Of a stretch of DNA of 64,000 bases, positions 28,430 to 37,021 are shown piece by piece. Numbering within the stretch: the first letter of the stretch is position 1; each line of letters begins with the position of its first letter. Where the stretch lies: assembly GCF_019880405.1 (NCBI RefSeq), contig NZ_CP082269.1, positions 3,658,001-3,722,000 on the forward strand, given 5' to 3'. The stretch is from Enterobacter sp. C2 (lineage in GTDB: Bacteria; Pseudomonadota; Gammaproteobacteria; Enterobacterales; Enterobacteriaceae). Below the pieces are notes generated by a model. That model was not told the origin of the DNA. It saw only the letters and a list, made by a program, of their open reading frames with translations, and ran no database searches. The position numbers and the translations under genes were made by a program.

Positions 28430-28846
28430 CTAAGAGGTAAAACGCATACCCGCATAGGGCCTCTGCCTGCAAGCAGCCAGACGCTGGGCTAAGTCGCCCA
28501 CGTGGATCTCCAGTTGGTGTCCATCTGGATCGAGAAAATAGCAGGAGTCGCCTTCGCTCCTGTTCTCTTTCCAGAACACCGTTTCGGCCTGTTCTAGCCT
28601 GGCAACAAAGGCAGGAAAATCCTGCGCGGCAATGCTGAAGGCGTAGTGTGTATAGTCTTTTTCAGCTAATGCAACCTGCTGGCGAGCCGCATCGACCGAC
28701 AGGCATAGCCACAGATCCCCGCAGCTAAAGTATGCGCCGTTATCCCACTGCGCGTGGAGTTCGAGACCCAGCAGACGCTGGTAAAAGTCGACGCTGCGTC
28801 TTAAATCGACGACGGCCAGCGTGAGGTGGTTCAAGCCTTTCAGCAC
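28430..28846 (-). CDS. fosA: FosA-type fosfomycin glutathione transferase
   Basis: A 138-residue VOC-superfamily enzyme that opens fosfomycin with glutathione. The N-terminus after a GTG start is [20 protein letters not shown]. Zinc ligands are the histidine in NHLTLAV, the histidine in DYTHYAF, and the glutamate in [12 protein letters not shown]. The potassium/phosphonate loop reads [13 protein letters not shown]. The last residues PYAGMRF match FosA proteins. The GTG at 28846 is chosen because an upstream extension runs through a repeat. Chromosomal fosA is typical of Enterobacter and Klebsiella. Confidence 0.9.
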   Translation of the reverse strand: MLKGLNHLTLAVVDLRRSVDFYQRLLGLELHAQWDNGAYFSCGDLWLCLSVDAARQQVALAEKDYTHYAFSIAAQDFPAFVARLEQAETVFWKENRSEGDSCYFLDPDGHQLEIHVGDLAQRLAACRQRPYAGMRFTS

Positions 28847-28873
28847 ACCCTTCTCCTTTTTACAGTGGATAAC

Positions 28874-28912
28874 TATGTAGGCCCGGCAAGCCTGCGCCGC
28901 CGGGCATATCGA
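28874..28912. repeat. REP-like palindrome between roxA and fosA
   Basis: GTAGGCCCGGCAAGCCTGCG followed by CCGCCGGGC forms an imperfect inverted repeat of the REP type, similar to those at 7433 and 41017. Confidence 0.7.
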
Positions 28913-28929
28913 GCTATCTTCGCACACAC

Positions 28930-30051
28930 TTACTCGTCGAAGTACCAGTAGCCCTGGTTAATCAGCGCGGTCAACTCCGCCACGCAGAGCGGATTACCCA
29001 GCGCCGCGCCCAGCTCGTTTTTGCCGAGGGTGGTGTAGCGACAGAGCGCATCCGCCGTTGCGGGATCGGACATCTCCAGCGGCTCGCTGTTGATGAAGAT
29101 GCTGCCGCCGATGTTTAGCACCCGCAAGCCGCTCAGGCGGCTCAGGCACTCTCCCCCCAGCAGCGCGTCCAACACCTCATCCTGTTCATAGGGCGGCTCG
29201 GCGGGAGCGATATCCAGTTCGTGACGCGGCGTAGTCACAAAGCTGCCAAACCACTCTTTAAACGTCTCAGGCTGCTGGATCATCTCGATCATCATCGCAC
29301 GCAGACGATCGAGCTCATAGCCCTCTACCCGTCCCGGATGATCGCGGCAGGTGAGATCGGGATCGCTGTAATGCTCGCTGCCAAGATCGTTTTCCAGCGC
29401 GTAATCAGCAAAGCTGCTGAGCAGATCTCTGCCGTTAGGCCCCCGGAAGCCAACGGAGTAGTTCAGCGCGGTGGTATGGGTGATGCCGTCGTGTGGGAAG
29501 CCGGGCGGGATGTAGAGAATATCGCCCGGCTCAAGATCTTCATCGATAATCGGCGTAAAGGGATCAACGTGCAGCAGCGCCGGATGCGGACAGAACTGGC
29601 GCATCGGCAGCTTGTCGCCTACTCGCCAGCGGCGGCTGCCCATCCCCTGAATGATAAAGACATCGTACTGATCGATATGCGGGCCCACGCCGCCGCCGGG
29701 AACGGAGAAGGAGATCATCAGATCGTCTAAGCGCCAGTCCGGCAGCACACGAAACGGACGCACAAGCTCGGCGGAGGGCATGTGCCAGTGGTTGACGGCC
29801 TGCGCCAGCAACGACCAGCCGGTTTCACCAAGGTGATCAAAGTGCTCAAAGGGGCCGTTGCTGGCCTGCCACTGGCCGTTGTGAAAGCTAACCAGACGGC
29901 TGTCGACTTCTGGCTCCATTGCCAGCCCTGCCAGCTCGTCGGGGCTGATAGGATCAACGAAATTGCGCAGCGCATTTTTTAAAACAGCCGGTTGTTTTTG
30001 CCAGTATTTTTCAAGAAATTCCGGCCAGTTGAGATCGAGTTGGTAAGCCAT
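28930..30051 (-). CDS. roxA: RoxA (YcfD), ribosomal protein uL16 arginine hydroxylase
   Basis: A 373-residue JmjC/cupin Fe(II)/2-oxoglutarate oxygenase matching E. coli YcfD (373 residues), which hydroxylates Arg81 of ribosomal protein L16. The iron motif is [13 protein letters not shown] (HxD) with the distal histidine in [10 protein letters not shown]-preceding strand [11 protein letters not shown]. The substrate-binding and winged-helix C-terminal domains follow. In E. coli the gene is at another map position, next to phoPQ, so its location here is notable. Confidence 0.9.
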   Translation of the reverse strand: MAYQLDLNWPEFLEKYWQKQPAVLKNALRNFVDPISPDELAGLAMEPEVDSRLVSFHNGQWQASNGPFEHFDHLGETGWSLLAQAVNHWHMPSAELVRPFRVLPDWRLDDLMISFSVPGGGVGPHIDQYDVFIIQGMGSRRWRVGDKLPMRQFCPHPALLHVDPFTPIIDEDLEPGDILYIPPGFPHDGITHTTALNYSVGFRGPNGRDLLSSFADYALENDLGSEHYSDPDLTCRDHPGRVEGYELDRLRAMMIEMIQQPETFKEWFGSFVTTPRHELDIAPAEPPYEQDEVLDALLGGECLSRLSGLRVLNIGGSIFINSEPLEMSDPATADALCRYTTLGKNELGAALGNPLCVAELTALINQGYWYFDE

Positions 30052-30189
30052 GGGTTCACACCAGAGAGAGGAAATGTCCCTGATTATAAAGAGGCCGTGA
30101 CCGACGCTGCCTTGTCATGGGTCAAGAGAGAGGCAACCCCACTGTTTCTAAATAGTGATTTGAGTTTTTCTAAATAGTCAGGCGAAAAA

Positions 30190-30209
30190 TACTGCATATA
30201 ATTACAGTT
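30190..30209. promoter_or_regulatory. LexA box upstream of symE
   Basis: TACTGCATATAATTACAGTT contains the SOS core CTG-N10-CAG (CTG at 30192, CAG at 30205) with an AT-rich spacer, close to the consensus TACTGTATATATATACAGTA. It lies 48 bases before the symE start. E. coli symE is LexA-repressed, consistent with this site. Confidence 0.85.
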
Positions 30210-30256
30210 ATTCTCTTTTCGACACACAGCCTCTTTCTCGCTAAGGAGCCGTTATC

Positions 30257-30568
30257 ATGGCAGATAACCATTGTCTTATAGAACCCGTTACCCAACGCCG
30301 TTTAACCGTCAGCTATGCGACACGCTTTCATGACCATGCCCATGTGCCTGCCATCGCCATAAAAGGCCAGTGGCTGGAGGAGGCCGGTTTTCCAACCGGT
30401 ACGGAGATGGATGTCCGGGTGCTGAATGGGTGCATCGTGCTCATTGCTAAACCCGTTGAAGAGGAGTTGGTGCAGTCGGTGCGGAAAATCAGCAAGCTCT
30501 CTCCACGAAAGCAGCGCCAGGTGCAGGACTACATCGACCTGGTCGCGGCAAAAAGACGGGTAAATTAA
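30257..30568 (+). CDS. symE: SymE-family SOS-induced toxin-like protein
   Basis: A 103-residue protein resembling SymE. The segment RLTVSYATRFHDHAHVPAIA is followed by IKGQWLEEAGFPTGTEMDVR, the SymE/AbrB-fold core. E. coli SymE is an SOS-induced nucleoid/RNA-acting toxin controlled by the antisense RNA SymR. A LexA box lies upstream and AAGGAG precedes the ATG. The extra C-terminal stretch of about 30 residues (VRKISKLSPRKQRQVQDYID) is a predicted helix. A SymR-like RNA could not be confirmed. It converges with the WYL regulator, overlapping its stop by four bases. Confidence 0.85.
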   Translation: MADNHCLIEPVTQRRLTVSYATRFHDHAHVPAIAIKGQWLEEAGFPTGTEMDVRVLNGCIVLIAKPVEEELVQSVRKISKLSPRKQRQVQDYIDLVAAKRRVN

Positions 30569-31470
30569 GCGTCCTGTAGCTGTTCGTGTAGAGCGGGTTC
30601 GCAGCGTGTCTGTAGATCCTGCGTGAAAGCCGCGCTCAACGTGGCCGGGCCAACGATGCGAATGTCGGGCAGCCAGTAGCGTAACCAGCGAAACAGCGTG
30701 TCCTGGTCACTGATCGCCGTCGCAATGGTAATGCTGCCGTCCTTATGTTCTTTCAGCAGACGCTGGGCGGGGAAAAGCGGGCGGCGCGTTACGAAAGCAG
30801 CCGCATGGGCAGAGACGTGCAGCGTCACCTCGGTTCTTTTACCAAAGCGGATACCGGGGGTCCTTTCAAGCTCTTCAACGACGTCAGCCTCCAGCTCGAA
30901 TGTTGTTTGCGTCGTGGCAAACTCTGCAATGCGCGCCAACTCAAATGACTTCAGGCAACCCTGCTCGACTGCGGCCAGATACCAGAGGCCATAGTGGTTA
31001 ATGAGCCGATAGGGCTGCAGACGTCGGTTTTTTTCGCGGTAAAAGCAGGTGACTTCCGTGTGGGAGGTTATCGCATTATCGAGGCTATTCATGAGATCGC
31101 CATACTGCTGATTCTCCCGACTGCTGGCACCGTGAATAGCAATATTGTCGGCGTTGTTCATACGCTTACGCAGAGACTGGCCGTCATGATGCGGAAAAAG
31201 ATGTGCAACGCCAGCAAAGCTGGCGAACTCTGCCAGATGACCGGCATGGAGTGACGGCAGCAGATGCGCCGTTAGCTTAAAGCGTCCATTCGATACCTCG
31301 TCCAGTACATGGGCAAGCCTGGCGAGATCCCGATAGGCGGTTCGCTCTGCAATGCCAAACCGTTCGCACAGCCAGTTTTTATCGATGGTGACACCCTGGT
31401 AGAGTGCACCAAACGTTTCACACAGGCGCTCAATAAGCAGGTCGTATTTTGTACTGCCGTTATCCTTCAT
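30565..31470 (-). CDS. WYL-domain transcriptional regulator
   Basis: A 301-residue regulator with an N-terminal DeoR-like helix-turn-helix (WLCERFGIAERTAYRDLARL, about 28-50) and a WYL domain at about 150-230 containing HYGLWYLAAVEQGCLKSFEL. The C-terminal WCX-type part follows. WYL regulators bind nucleic acids or nucleotides and often control defence or DNA-damage genes. It ends inside the end of symE on the opposite strand. Confidence 0.85.
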   Translation of the reverse strand: MKDNGSTKYDLLIERLCETFGALYQGVTIDKNWLCERFGIAERTAYRDLARLAHVLDEVSNGRFKLTAHLLPSLHAGHLAEFASFAGVAHLFPHHDGQSLRKRMNNADNIAIHGASSRENQQYGDLMNSLDNAITSHTEVTCFYREKNRRLQPYRLINHYGLWYLAAVEQGCLKSFELARIAEFATTQTTFELEADVVEELERTPGIRFGKRTEVTLHVSAHAAAFVTRRPLFPAQRLLKEHKDGSITIATAISDQDTLFRWLRYWLPDIRIVGPATLSAAFTQDLQTRCEPALHEQLQDA

Positions 31471-31895
31471 TGGTTTACGTCCCGGAAGAAAAGGGCCTCA
31501 AAAGAGGTTAAGGTCATAATAATTAACGGCAGCAGCCTTGAAAACTATAATAATTTTTTTAACTGAGTATTTACTCGCTATAAAAATCACACTTTTTATT
31601 GATGGCGCATTGCATATATAACTACCTCTAATAATTTCTTATCACTCTTTAGCAAGACTCAACTGGTAAAAAGGATTGCCAGCACTATACTTAACCAAAA
31701 TTAACAAAAATATATTTATCACGCCATTGCCATTAAAAATTGCCCATGCATAAGCATGAGGGAAAATATAATTTATTGGATATACGCTTAAATTTCTTAA
31801 AGTTTATCGATTACCGCTTCGGTAAACGGCACTGCCCATTATAAAAAGTTATTCGGTTACGGATCACAAAAAATAAAAATGCAGGAGAGAGCGGG
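31471..31895. other. Long AT-rich promoter region of the triple-fusion gene
   Basis: No gene is seen. Two short dyads stand out, CATGC-ATAA-GCATG near 31743 and TTACCG-CTT-CGGTAA near 31812. A sigma-S-like minus-10 element, CTATACTT, lies at 31685-31692. The neighbouring katN belongs to an RpoS-controlled family, so stationary-phase expression of this block is plausible but not shown. Confidence 0.4.
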
Positions 31896-34800
31896 ATGCC
31901 AATATTTGACAGCTTCTGGCAAGCGGGTTACGAGGGTGCCGACCATCGAAACGGTCAAGGTATGCCGCTCTCAATGAATGACGTTACCGGGCACAATGCC
32001 AGAGTGCTAAGCGATTATATTTTATTAAAGAAGTTAAATATTTCAACGGTACGGGAGAGCGTAGGCTGGCGTCTTGTTGAAACCGCTCACGGATATGATT
32101 TTTCATCCGTTGCCGAAAAGATGCAGGCTGCAAACGAGGCCGGAATACAAATTTGCTGGACGATCTGTCACTACGGCTGGCCAGACGATACCGATATTTT
32201 TTCACCCGATTTTGTGCCCCGCTTTGCACGGCTATGCGGTGCACTGGCGCAATTTTTAGCGCCCTGGTACGTCTCTTCACCCGTTTACTCGCCGGTCAAT
32301 GAGATCTCGTTTACCAGCTGGGCCCTCTCGGTAGGGTTTTTCCGCTGCTCTGCGCCGCCGGGGATCGTCACCGGTGAAGAGAGCAAACGTCAGCTGATAC
32401 GCGCCACCATAGCAGCCTGCGAAGCGATCTGGGCTGCCGATCCGCGTGCGCGCGTTTTGCACTGCGATCCCATTATCCATCTGACCGCGCCAGACCAGAG
32501 CCCGGAGGCACTGGCCGCGACAGCCGGCCACTACAACTCACAGTATCAAACCTGGGACATGCTTTCAGGCAGAACAGAACCGGAACTGGGGGGGGCACCC
32601 CGTTACCTCGATCTTATTGGGGCGAACTACTACCACGATAACCAATGGGAGAGCGGCAGCAATGCACGCCTGTGGTGGCACCTTGGCGATCCCAGGCGTG
32701 TCCGTCTCAGCAACATGTTAGAAACGCTTTATCGTCGCTATGAGCGCCCGATCCTGCTGGCTGAGACCAGCCACGTTGGCAGCGGACGCGGTGCATGGAT
32801 AAGCCAGATAGCGGCAGAGGTAGCCCAGGCGCAGTTGGCAGGCGTCGAGCTACAGGGGGTGTGTCTTTATCCCGCCATCGACCGGCCCGACTGGGAGGAT
32901 TTGAGCCGTTGGCATCGCAGCGGACTATGGGAACTTGACCATCAGGGCACGGACCCACTGGCACGCATACTTGATCCTGTTTATGCCGCAGCCTTACAAA
33001 AGGCGCAGCACACACTGGGTCTGTTCCAATCCCGACTATGCGATCTGAATGACGCTAAGAATAGTAGCGACCCTATGAAAAAACTGTATATCTTTAGCCA
33101 TCTGCGCTGGGACTTTGTCTTTCAGCGCCCGCAGCATCTCCTGACCCGGCTGGCGAAACATTACCAGATTTACTTTATTGAAGAGCCAACGTTCGCGCCT
33201 CCGCCTGCCAGCCTGAGCATGACGCATCCTGCGCCCAATGTGACCGTGATAAAACCACATACGCCGCTCCAGGTACATGGCTTCCACGACAGTCAGATTG
33301 CCTATCTCCAGCCGCTGCTGGCGGATATCGTCGATGAAAATGAAGCGCCGCTGGTCTGGTTCTATACGCCGATGGCGCTACCGCTGCTGGCGGTCTTTAA
33401 TCCCTCTCTGGTGATCTACGACTGTATGGATGAGCTGGCCGCGTTTGAGAATGCGCCCAGACAGCTTTTACAGCGCGAGTCCGCCCTGCTTAGCCGGGCC
33501 GATATCGTCTTTACCGGCGGCCCTAGCCTCTATGCGGCAAAGTCAGGACGGCATGAAAATATCCACTGCTTTACCAGCAGCGTCGACGCCATTCACTTTG
33601 AGCAGGCGCTCGATCGTAACAACTACCATCCGCTGATCCAGGACCTGCCGCACCCGCGCTTAGGGTATTGTGGCGTTATTGATGAGCGTATGGATCTCGA
33701 TCTGGTGGCCGCGATTGCTGATGCCCATCCGGAGTGGCAGGTGATCATGGTCGGGCCGGTCGTCAAAATCGATCCGGCCACCCTGCCCCAGCGTCCTAAT
33801 ATCCACTATCTCGGCATGCAGCCTTACCAGGCTCTGCCGCAGTTTTTGGCCGGGTGGGATGTTTGCCTGATGCCGTTCGCCCTCAACGCCTCAACGCGCT
33901 ACATCAGCCCGACCAAGGTGCTTGAGTATATGGCCGCCCTGCTGCCGGTGGTGAGTACGGCAATTACCGATGTGGTCGAGCCCTATAAGCATGTGGTCGC
34001 CATTGGCTACGATCGTGCTGGCTTTGTACGCGCCTGCGAAAAAATGCTCGCACTGACGCCCGAAGCCAGGCAGACGATGCAGCGTGAGATGAAGCGGATC
34101 GTTGACAGCACCTCCTGGGACGTCACGGCGCAGGCAATGCACGGCCTGATGGAGAAAGCGATGGCAAAATCCTCCCTGCAGCGGATCGCCACACCTGCCG
34201 CGCAGGCGGCAAATGACGCGGCGCGGAAAAACATGGCGCTTAAGCCAAAACCCGTTCGCAGCGAAAACACGATCCCGGCCCGCTGCCTGATCCTCGGCGG
34301 AGGCCCCACGGGTCTGAGCGCGGCGTATCACTATGGCTCCCAGGCGGTGCTGCTGGAGCGCAACGACAGCGTTGGCGGCTGGTGCCGCTCTATTGAAGAC
34401 GGCGGTTTTACCTTCGACTACGCCGGGCACATCATGTTCTCCAACGATCCCTATGTGCTGGAGCTATATGACATGCTGCTGGGTGACAACCTGCACTGGC
34501 AGATGCGCGAGGCCTGGATCTACACCGACGGCGTCTACACCCGGTATCCTTTCCAGGGTGCGCTGTATGGCCTGCCGACCGATACCATCAAAGAGTGTAT
34601 TCTCGGTGCCATTGAAGCCAAGTACGGCAATACGGCTGACACACCGCCAGAGAACTTCGAACGCTTTATCTACCAGGTCTGGGGTGCTGGTATCGCCAGG
34701 CATTTTGCTATCCCCTATAACCAGAAGCTGTGGACCGTGCCGCTCTCTGAGATGGAGACCTCCTGGCTTGGCGGACGCGTGCCGCTACCGGATCTTGCCC

Positions 34801-35597
34801 AGATCGTTGAAGGTGCAGTAGAGCCGGTCGGCAAGCCGATGGGGCCAAACGCTCGCTTTGGCTACCCGCTGAAAGGTGGCTTCCAGGCGCTGATGTCGGC
34901 GTTTCTGCCGCACATTAAAGGCACAGTAGAGACCAACAGCGAGATCACCCATATTCTGGCGAACCAGCATATTGCCGTTCTCGCCGACGGCAGGCAGTTC
35001 CACTATGAACAGCTGATTAGCACCATGCCGCTTCCCGAGCTCATTCGCATCATTGGCGATGAGGCCCCGGATGAAGTGATCGCGGCGGCGAACGGGCTGC
35101 ACCATGTCTCGGTGCGCTGTGTGAACCTCGGCATTGGTCGGGCCGATCTCACCGATAAGCACTGGATCTACTTTGCTGGCGACACCATTTTCCACCGTAT
35201 CTTTGTGCAGGGTAATACCAGCCCAGAGTGTAATCCGCCGGGCGGTTGCGGCTTGACCTGCGAGATCACCTACTCCGAACATAAACCGCTGCCGGTTGAT
35301 GGTCAGGCGCTGATAGATCGCTGTATTGCCGAGTGTATTGAAGTCGGCATCTTTACGGCGGAGGATGAGGTGCTGGTGGCTAATCAACTGGATATTCCCT
35401 ACGCCTATGTGGTTTACGATCACCAGCGGTCGAAAAACGTTGAGACCGTGCGCCAGTGGCTGCAAACCCAGGATATTGTGTTGGCGGGCCGCTACAGCGA
35501 GTGGGAGTACTACAACTCCGATCATGCGTTTATTGCCGGGAAAAATGCCGCTGAGAAGGTGAAAAACAGTGTCAGCCGACGCGGGGCGGGAGCGTAA
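31896..35597 (+). CDS. Triple fusion: GH1-like hydrolase, glycosyltransferase, UGM-like flavoprotein
   Basis: A 1233-residue protein without signal peptide or membrane segments. Residues 1-375 resemble family 1 glycoside hydrolases: acid/base E136 in VYSPVNEISF and nucleophile E290 in PILLAETSH. Residues about 394-760 form a GT-B glycosyltransferase (MKKLYIFSHLRWDFVFQRPQ, later STRYISPTKVLEYMAALLPV). Residues about 795-1225 are an FAD protein of the UDP-galactopyranose mutase/protoporphyrinogen oxidase group, with dinucleotide motif LILGGGPTGLSAAYHYG and end SEWEYYNSDHAF. The start has a strong AGGAGAGAG. Combined activities suggest making a surface or storage glycan; product unknown. A terminator separates it from convergent katN. 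Confidence 0.82.
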   Translation: MPIFDSFWQAGYEGADHRNGQGMPLSMNDVTGHNARVLSDYILLKKLNISTVRESVGWRLVETAHGYDFSSVAEKMQAANEAGIQICWTICHYGWPDDTDIFSPDFVPRFARLCGALAQFLAPWYVSSPVYSPVNEISFTSWALSVGFFRCSAPPGIVTGEESKRQLIRATIAACEAIWAADPRARVLHCDPIIHLTAPDQSPEALAATAGHYNSQYQTWDMLSGRTEPELGGAPRYLDLIGANYYHDNQWESGSNARLWWHLGDPRRVRLSNMLETLYRRYERPILLAETSHVGSGRGAWISQIAAEVAQAQLAGVELQGVCLYPAIDRPDWEDLSRWHRSGLWELDHQGTDPLARILDPVYAAALQKAQHTLGLFQSRLCDLNDAKNSSDPMKKLYIFSHLRWDFVFQRPQHLLTRLAKHYQIYFIEEPTFAPPPASLSMTHPAPNVTVIKPHTPLQVHGFHDSQIAYLQPLLADIVDENEAPLVWFYTPMALPLLAVFNPSLVIYDCMDELAAFENAPRQLLQRESALLSRADIVFTGGPSLYAAKSGRHENIHCFTSSVDAIHFEQALDRNNYHPLIQDLPHPRLGYCGVIDERMDLDLVAAIADAHPEWQVIMVGPVVKIDPATLPQRPNIHYLGMQPYQALPQFLAGWDVCLMPFALNASTRYISPTKVLEYMAALLPVVSTAITDVVEPYKHVVAIGYDRAGFVRACEKMLALTPEARQTMQREMKRIVDSTSWDVTAQAMHGLMEKAMAKSSLQRIATPAAQAANDAARKNMALKPKPVRSENTIPARCLILGGGPTGLSAAYHYGSQAVLLERNDSVGGWCRSIEDGGFTFDYAGHIMFSNDPYVLELYDMLLGDNLHWQMREAWIYTDGVYTRYPFQGALYGLPTDTIKECILGAIEAKYGNTADTPPENFERFIYQVWGAGIARHFAIPYNQKLWTVPLSEMETSWLGGRVPLPDLAQIVEGAVEPVGKPMGPNARFGYPLKGGFQALMSAFLPHIKGTVETNSEITHILANQHIAVLADGRQFHYEQLISTMPLPELIRIIGDEAPDEVIAAANGLHHVSVRCVNLGIGRADLTDKHWIYFAGDTIFHRIFVQGNTSPECNPPGGCGLTCEITYSEHKPLPVDGQALIDRCIAECIEVGIFTAEDEVLVANQLDIPYAYVVYDHQRSKNVETVRQWLQTQDIVLAGRYSEWEYYNSDHAFIAGKNAAEKVKNSVSRRGAGA

Positions 35598-35602
35598 GGC
35601 CA

Positions 35603-35637
35603 TAAAAAAACCCGGAACATTGGCTTCCGGGTTTTTT
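35603..35637. terminator. Bidirectional terminator between triple-fusion gene and katN
   Basis: A nine-base stem AACCCGGAA/TTCCGGGTT with loop CATTGGC is flanked by AAAAAAA on the left and TTTTTT on the right, so it can end transcription in both directions. Confidence 0.92.
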
Positions 35638-35652
35638 ATTACTTACCGATGA

Positions 35653-36549
35653 TTACGGCGCTTTTTTAGCGGTCTCGTTCTCAATCGGCGGAACCGAGCC
35701 CAGATCGGTACCCGTAACCGGGTTCACCGATGGGTCAGATGCGGTACGCAGCTTCATCGCGTCCAGGTTCGCCTGCTGCGGCCCTGGTAGATTAACGCTG
35801 GCCATGCCATCGCCACCGTCAACGGCCGGCGGTGGGTTAGTCACGTACTCAAAGTTTTCATCTGAGTTCCAGCTGCCGCGCACTTCACCACCTTCAGACA
35901 TATCGAAGTAGGTGGTAGCGTACTTCTCGATCGGCGGCAGTTTTCCTGGCGGGAAGTTGTTGCGGATCGAGTAGAGCGCTTTCTCAAAGGAGATCTGGTG
36001 CGCCACTTCGCGGGTCATCAGGAAGCCCAGCGCATCTTTCACGCCCGGGTCGTCCGTCATGTTGATCAGGCGCTCATAAATGATTTTTGCACGCGCTTCA
36101 GCGGCAATGTTAGAGCGCAGGTCAGCGGTCACTTCACCGATGGTATCGATGTAGGCTGCGGTCCACGGGAAGCCCGCGGAGTTGGTCAGCGACGGACCAC
36201 CGCCATACAGCAGCGCGGTCAGATGACTGTCATTACCGTTACCGGTGATTTTACGATAAAGGTCGGCTTCTTGATCTGTACCTTCAGCCAGGTCGCCTTT
36301 TGCGCCCTTGTTGAGCATCCCAACCAGAGAGCCGATGATTTCGAGGTGGCTTAGCTCTTCAGTAGCGATGTCCATCAGCATGTCTTTGCGGCCCGGATCG
36401 TCATCGCCCAGCCCCTGAGTAAAGTAGCGGCACGCTGCTGCCAGTTCACCCTGTGGTCCACCAAACTGCTCAAGCAGGAGGTTAGCTAAACCGGGATTGG
36501 GCTCGGCTACGCGTACTGTGTACTGTAATTGCTTTACATGTCTGAACAT
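35653..36549 (-). CDS. katN: KatN, non-haem manganese catalase
   Basis: A 298-residue dimanganese catalase that disproportionates hydrogen peroxide. Ligand motifs of the four-helix core are visible: E in GGPQGELAAACRYF near residue 35, E and H in ATEELSHLEIIG, E in NIAAEARAKIIYERL, and H in MTREVAHQISFEKAL. The C-terminal third (GGEVRGSWNSDENFEYV) is the usual KatN extension. Salmonella KatN is RpoS-dependent. It is convergent with the triple-fusion gene. Confidence 0.92.
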   Translation of the reverse strand: MFRHVKQLQYTVRVAEPNPGLANLLLEQFGGPQGELAAACRYFTQGLGDDDPGRKDMLMDIATEELSHLEIIGSLVGMLNKGAKGDLAEGTDQEADLYRKITGNGNDSHLTALLYGGGPSLTNSAGFPWTAAYIDTIGEVTADLRSNIAAEARAKIIYERLINMTDDPGVKDALGFLMTREVAHQISFEKALYSIRNNFPPGKLPPIEKYATTYFDMSEGGEVRGSWNSDENFEYVTNPPPAVDGGDGMASVNLPGPQQANLDAMKLRTASDPSVNPVTGTDLGSVPPIENETAKKAP

Positions 36550-37021
36550 AGGCTCACTCCAGTGATTATTTATTTTTCAGCAGGACAATTACCTACTGAA
36601 TTTTGAATAAATAAATTTTCACGAATAAAGATTAAATATTGATATGATTTAATTTTACCGTGCAGCTTATAAGCTTAGTTCATAATTAAAAACCATCAGA
36701 AATATTAAAGGATAGCTTATTTTTTAAGATTAATCCCAGCGCGCTTTTAGCATAAAAAATAGCGCTGCATACCATGATTTACTCTCAAAATAGCAGGCAA
36801 AACAGATCCCTAAATGAGAATGCAAATCATAATAATTTACGGATAAGTAACGCTTCATATTTAATTAAATTGTTGATATTAAGCAATATTTTCCAAGATA
36901 AAGCTTCAAGTCCAATGCTACAGCGTGTAGATTATTAGCAGGCTATTTTTATAAATAGACTGAGGGAATATCACGAGGGACGACGGTCAGATGACCAACT
37001 AGTTTAGAAGGCTCTAACACC
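36550..37021. other. AT-rich divergent region katN/hpdB
   Basis: No gene is seen. The stretch is very AT-rich and holds an FNR-like site at 36873-36886. The palindrome GCTTATAAGC lies near 36665, on the katN side. Confidence 0.4.
36873..36886. promoter_or_regulatory. FNR-like site upstream of hpdB
   Basis: TTGAT-ATTA-AGCAA matches the FNR consensus TTGAT-N4-ATCAA at nine of ten positions and lies about 136 bases before the hpdB start. Anaerobic control would fit an oxygen-sensitive glycyl-radical enzyme. Confidence 0.45.

Noticed and set aside
30240-30330. SymR-type antisense RNA over the symE start
   Set aside because: Expected from E. coli, but no convincing minus-strand promoter and terminator could be assigned by eye.
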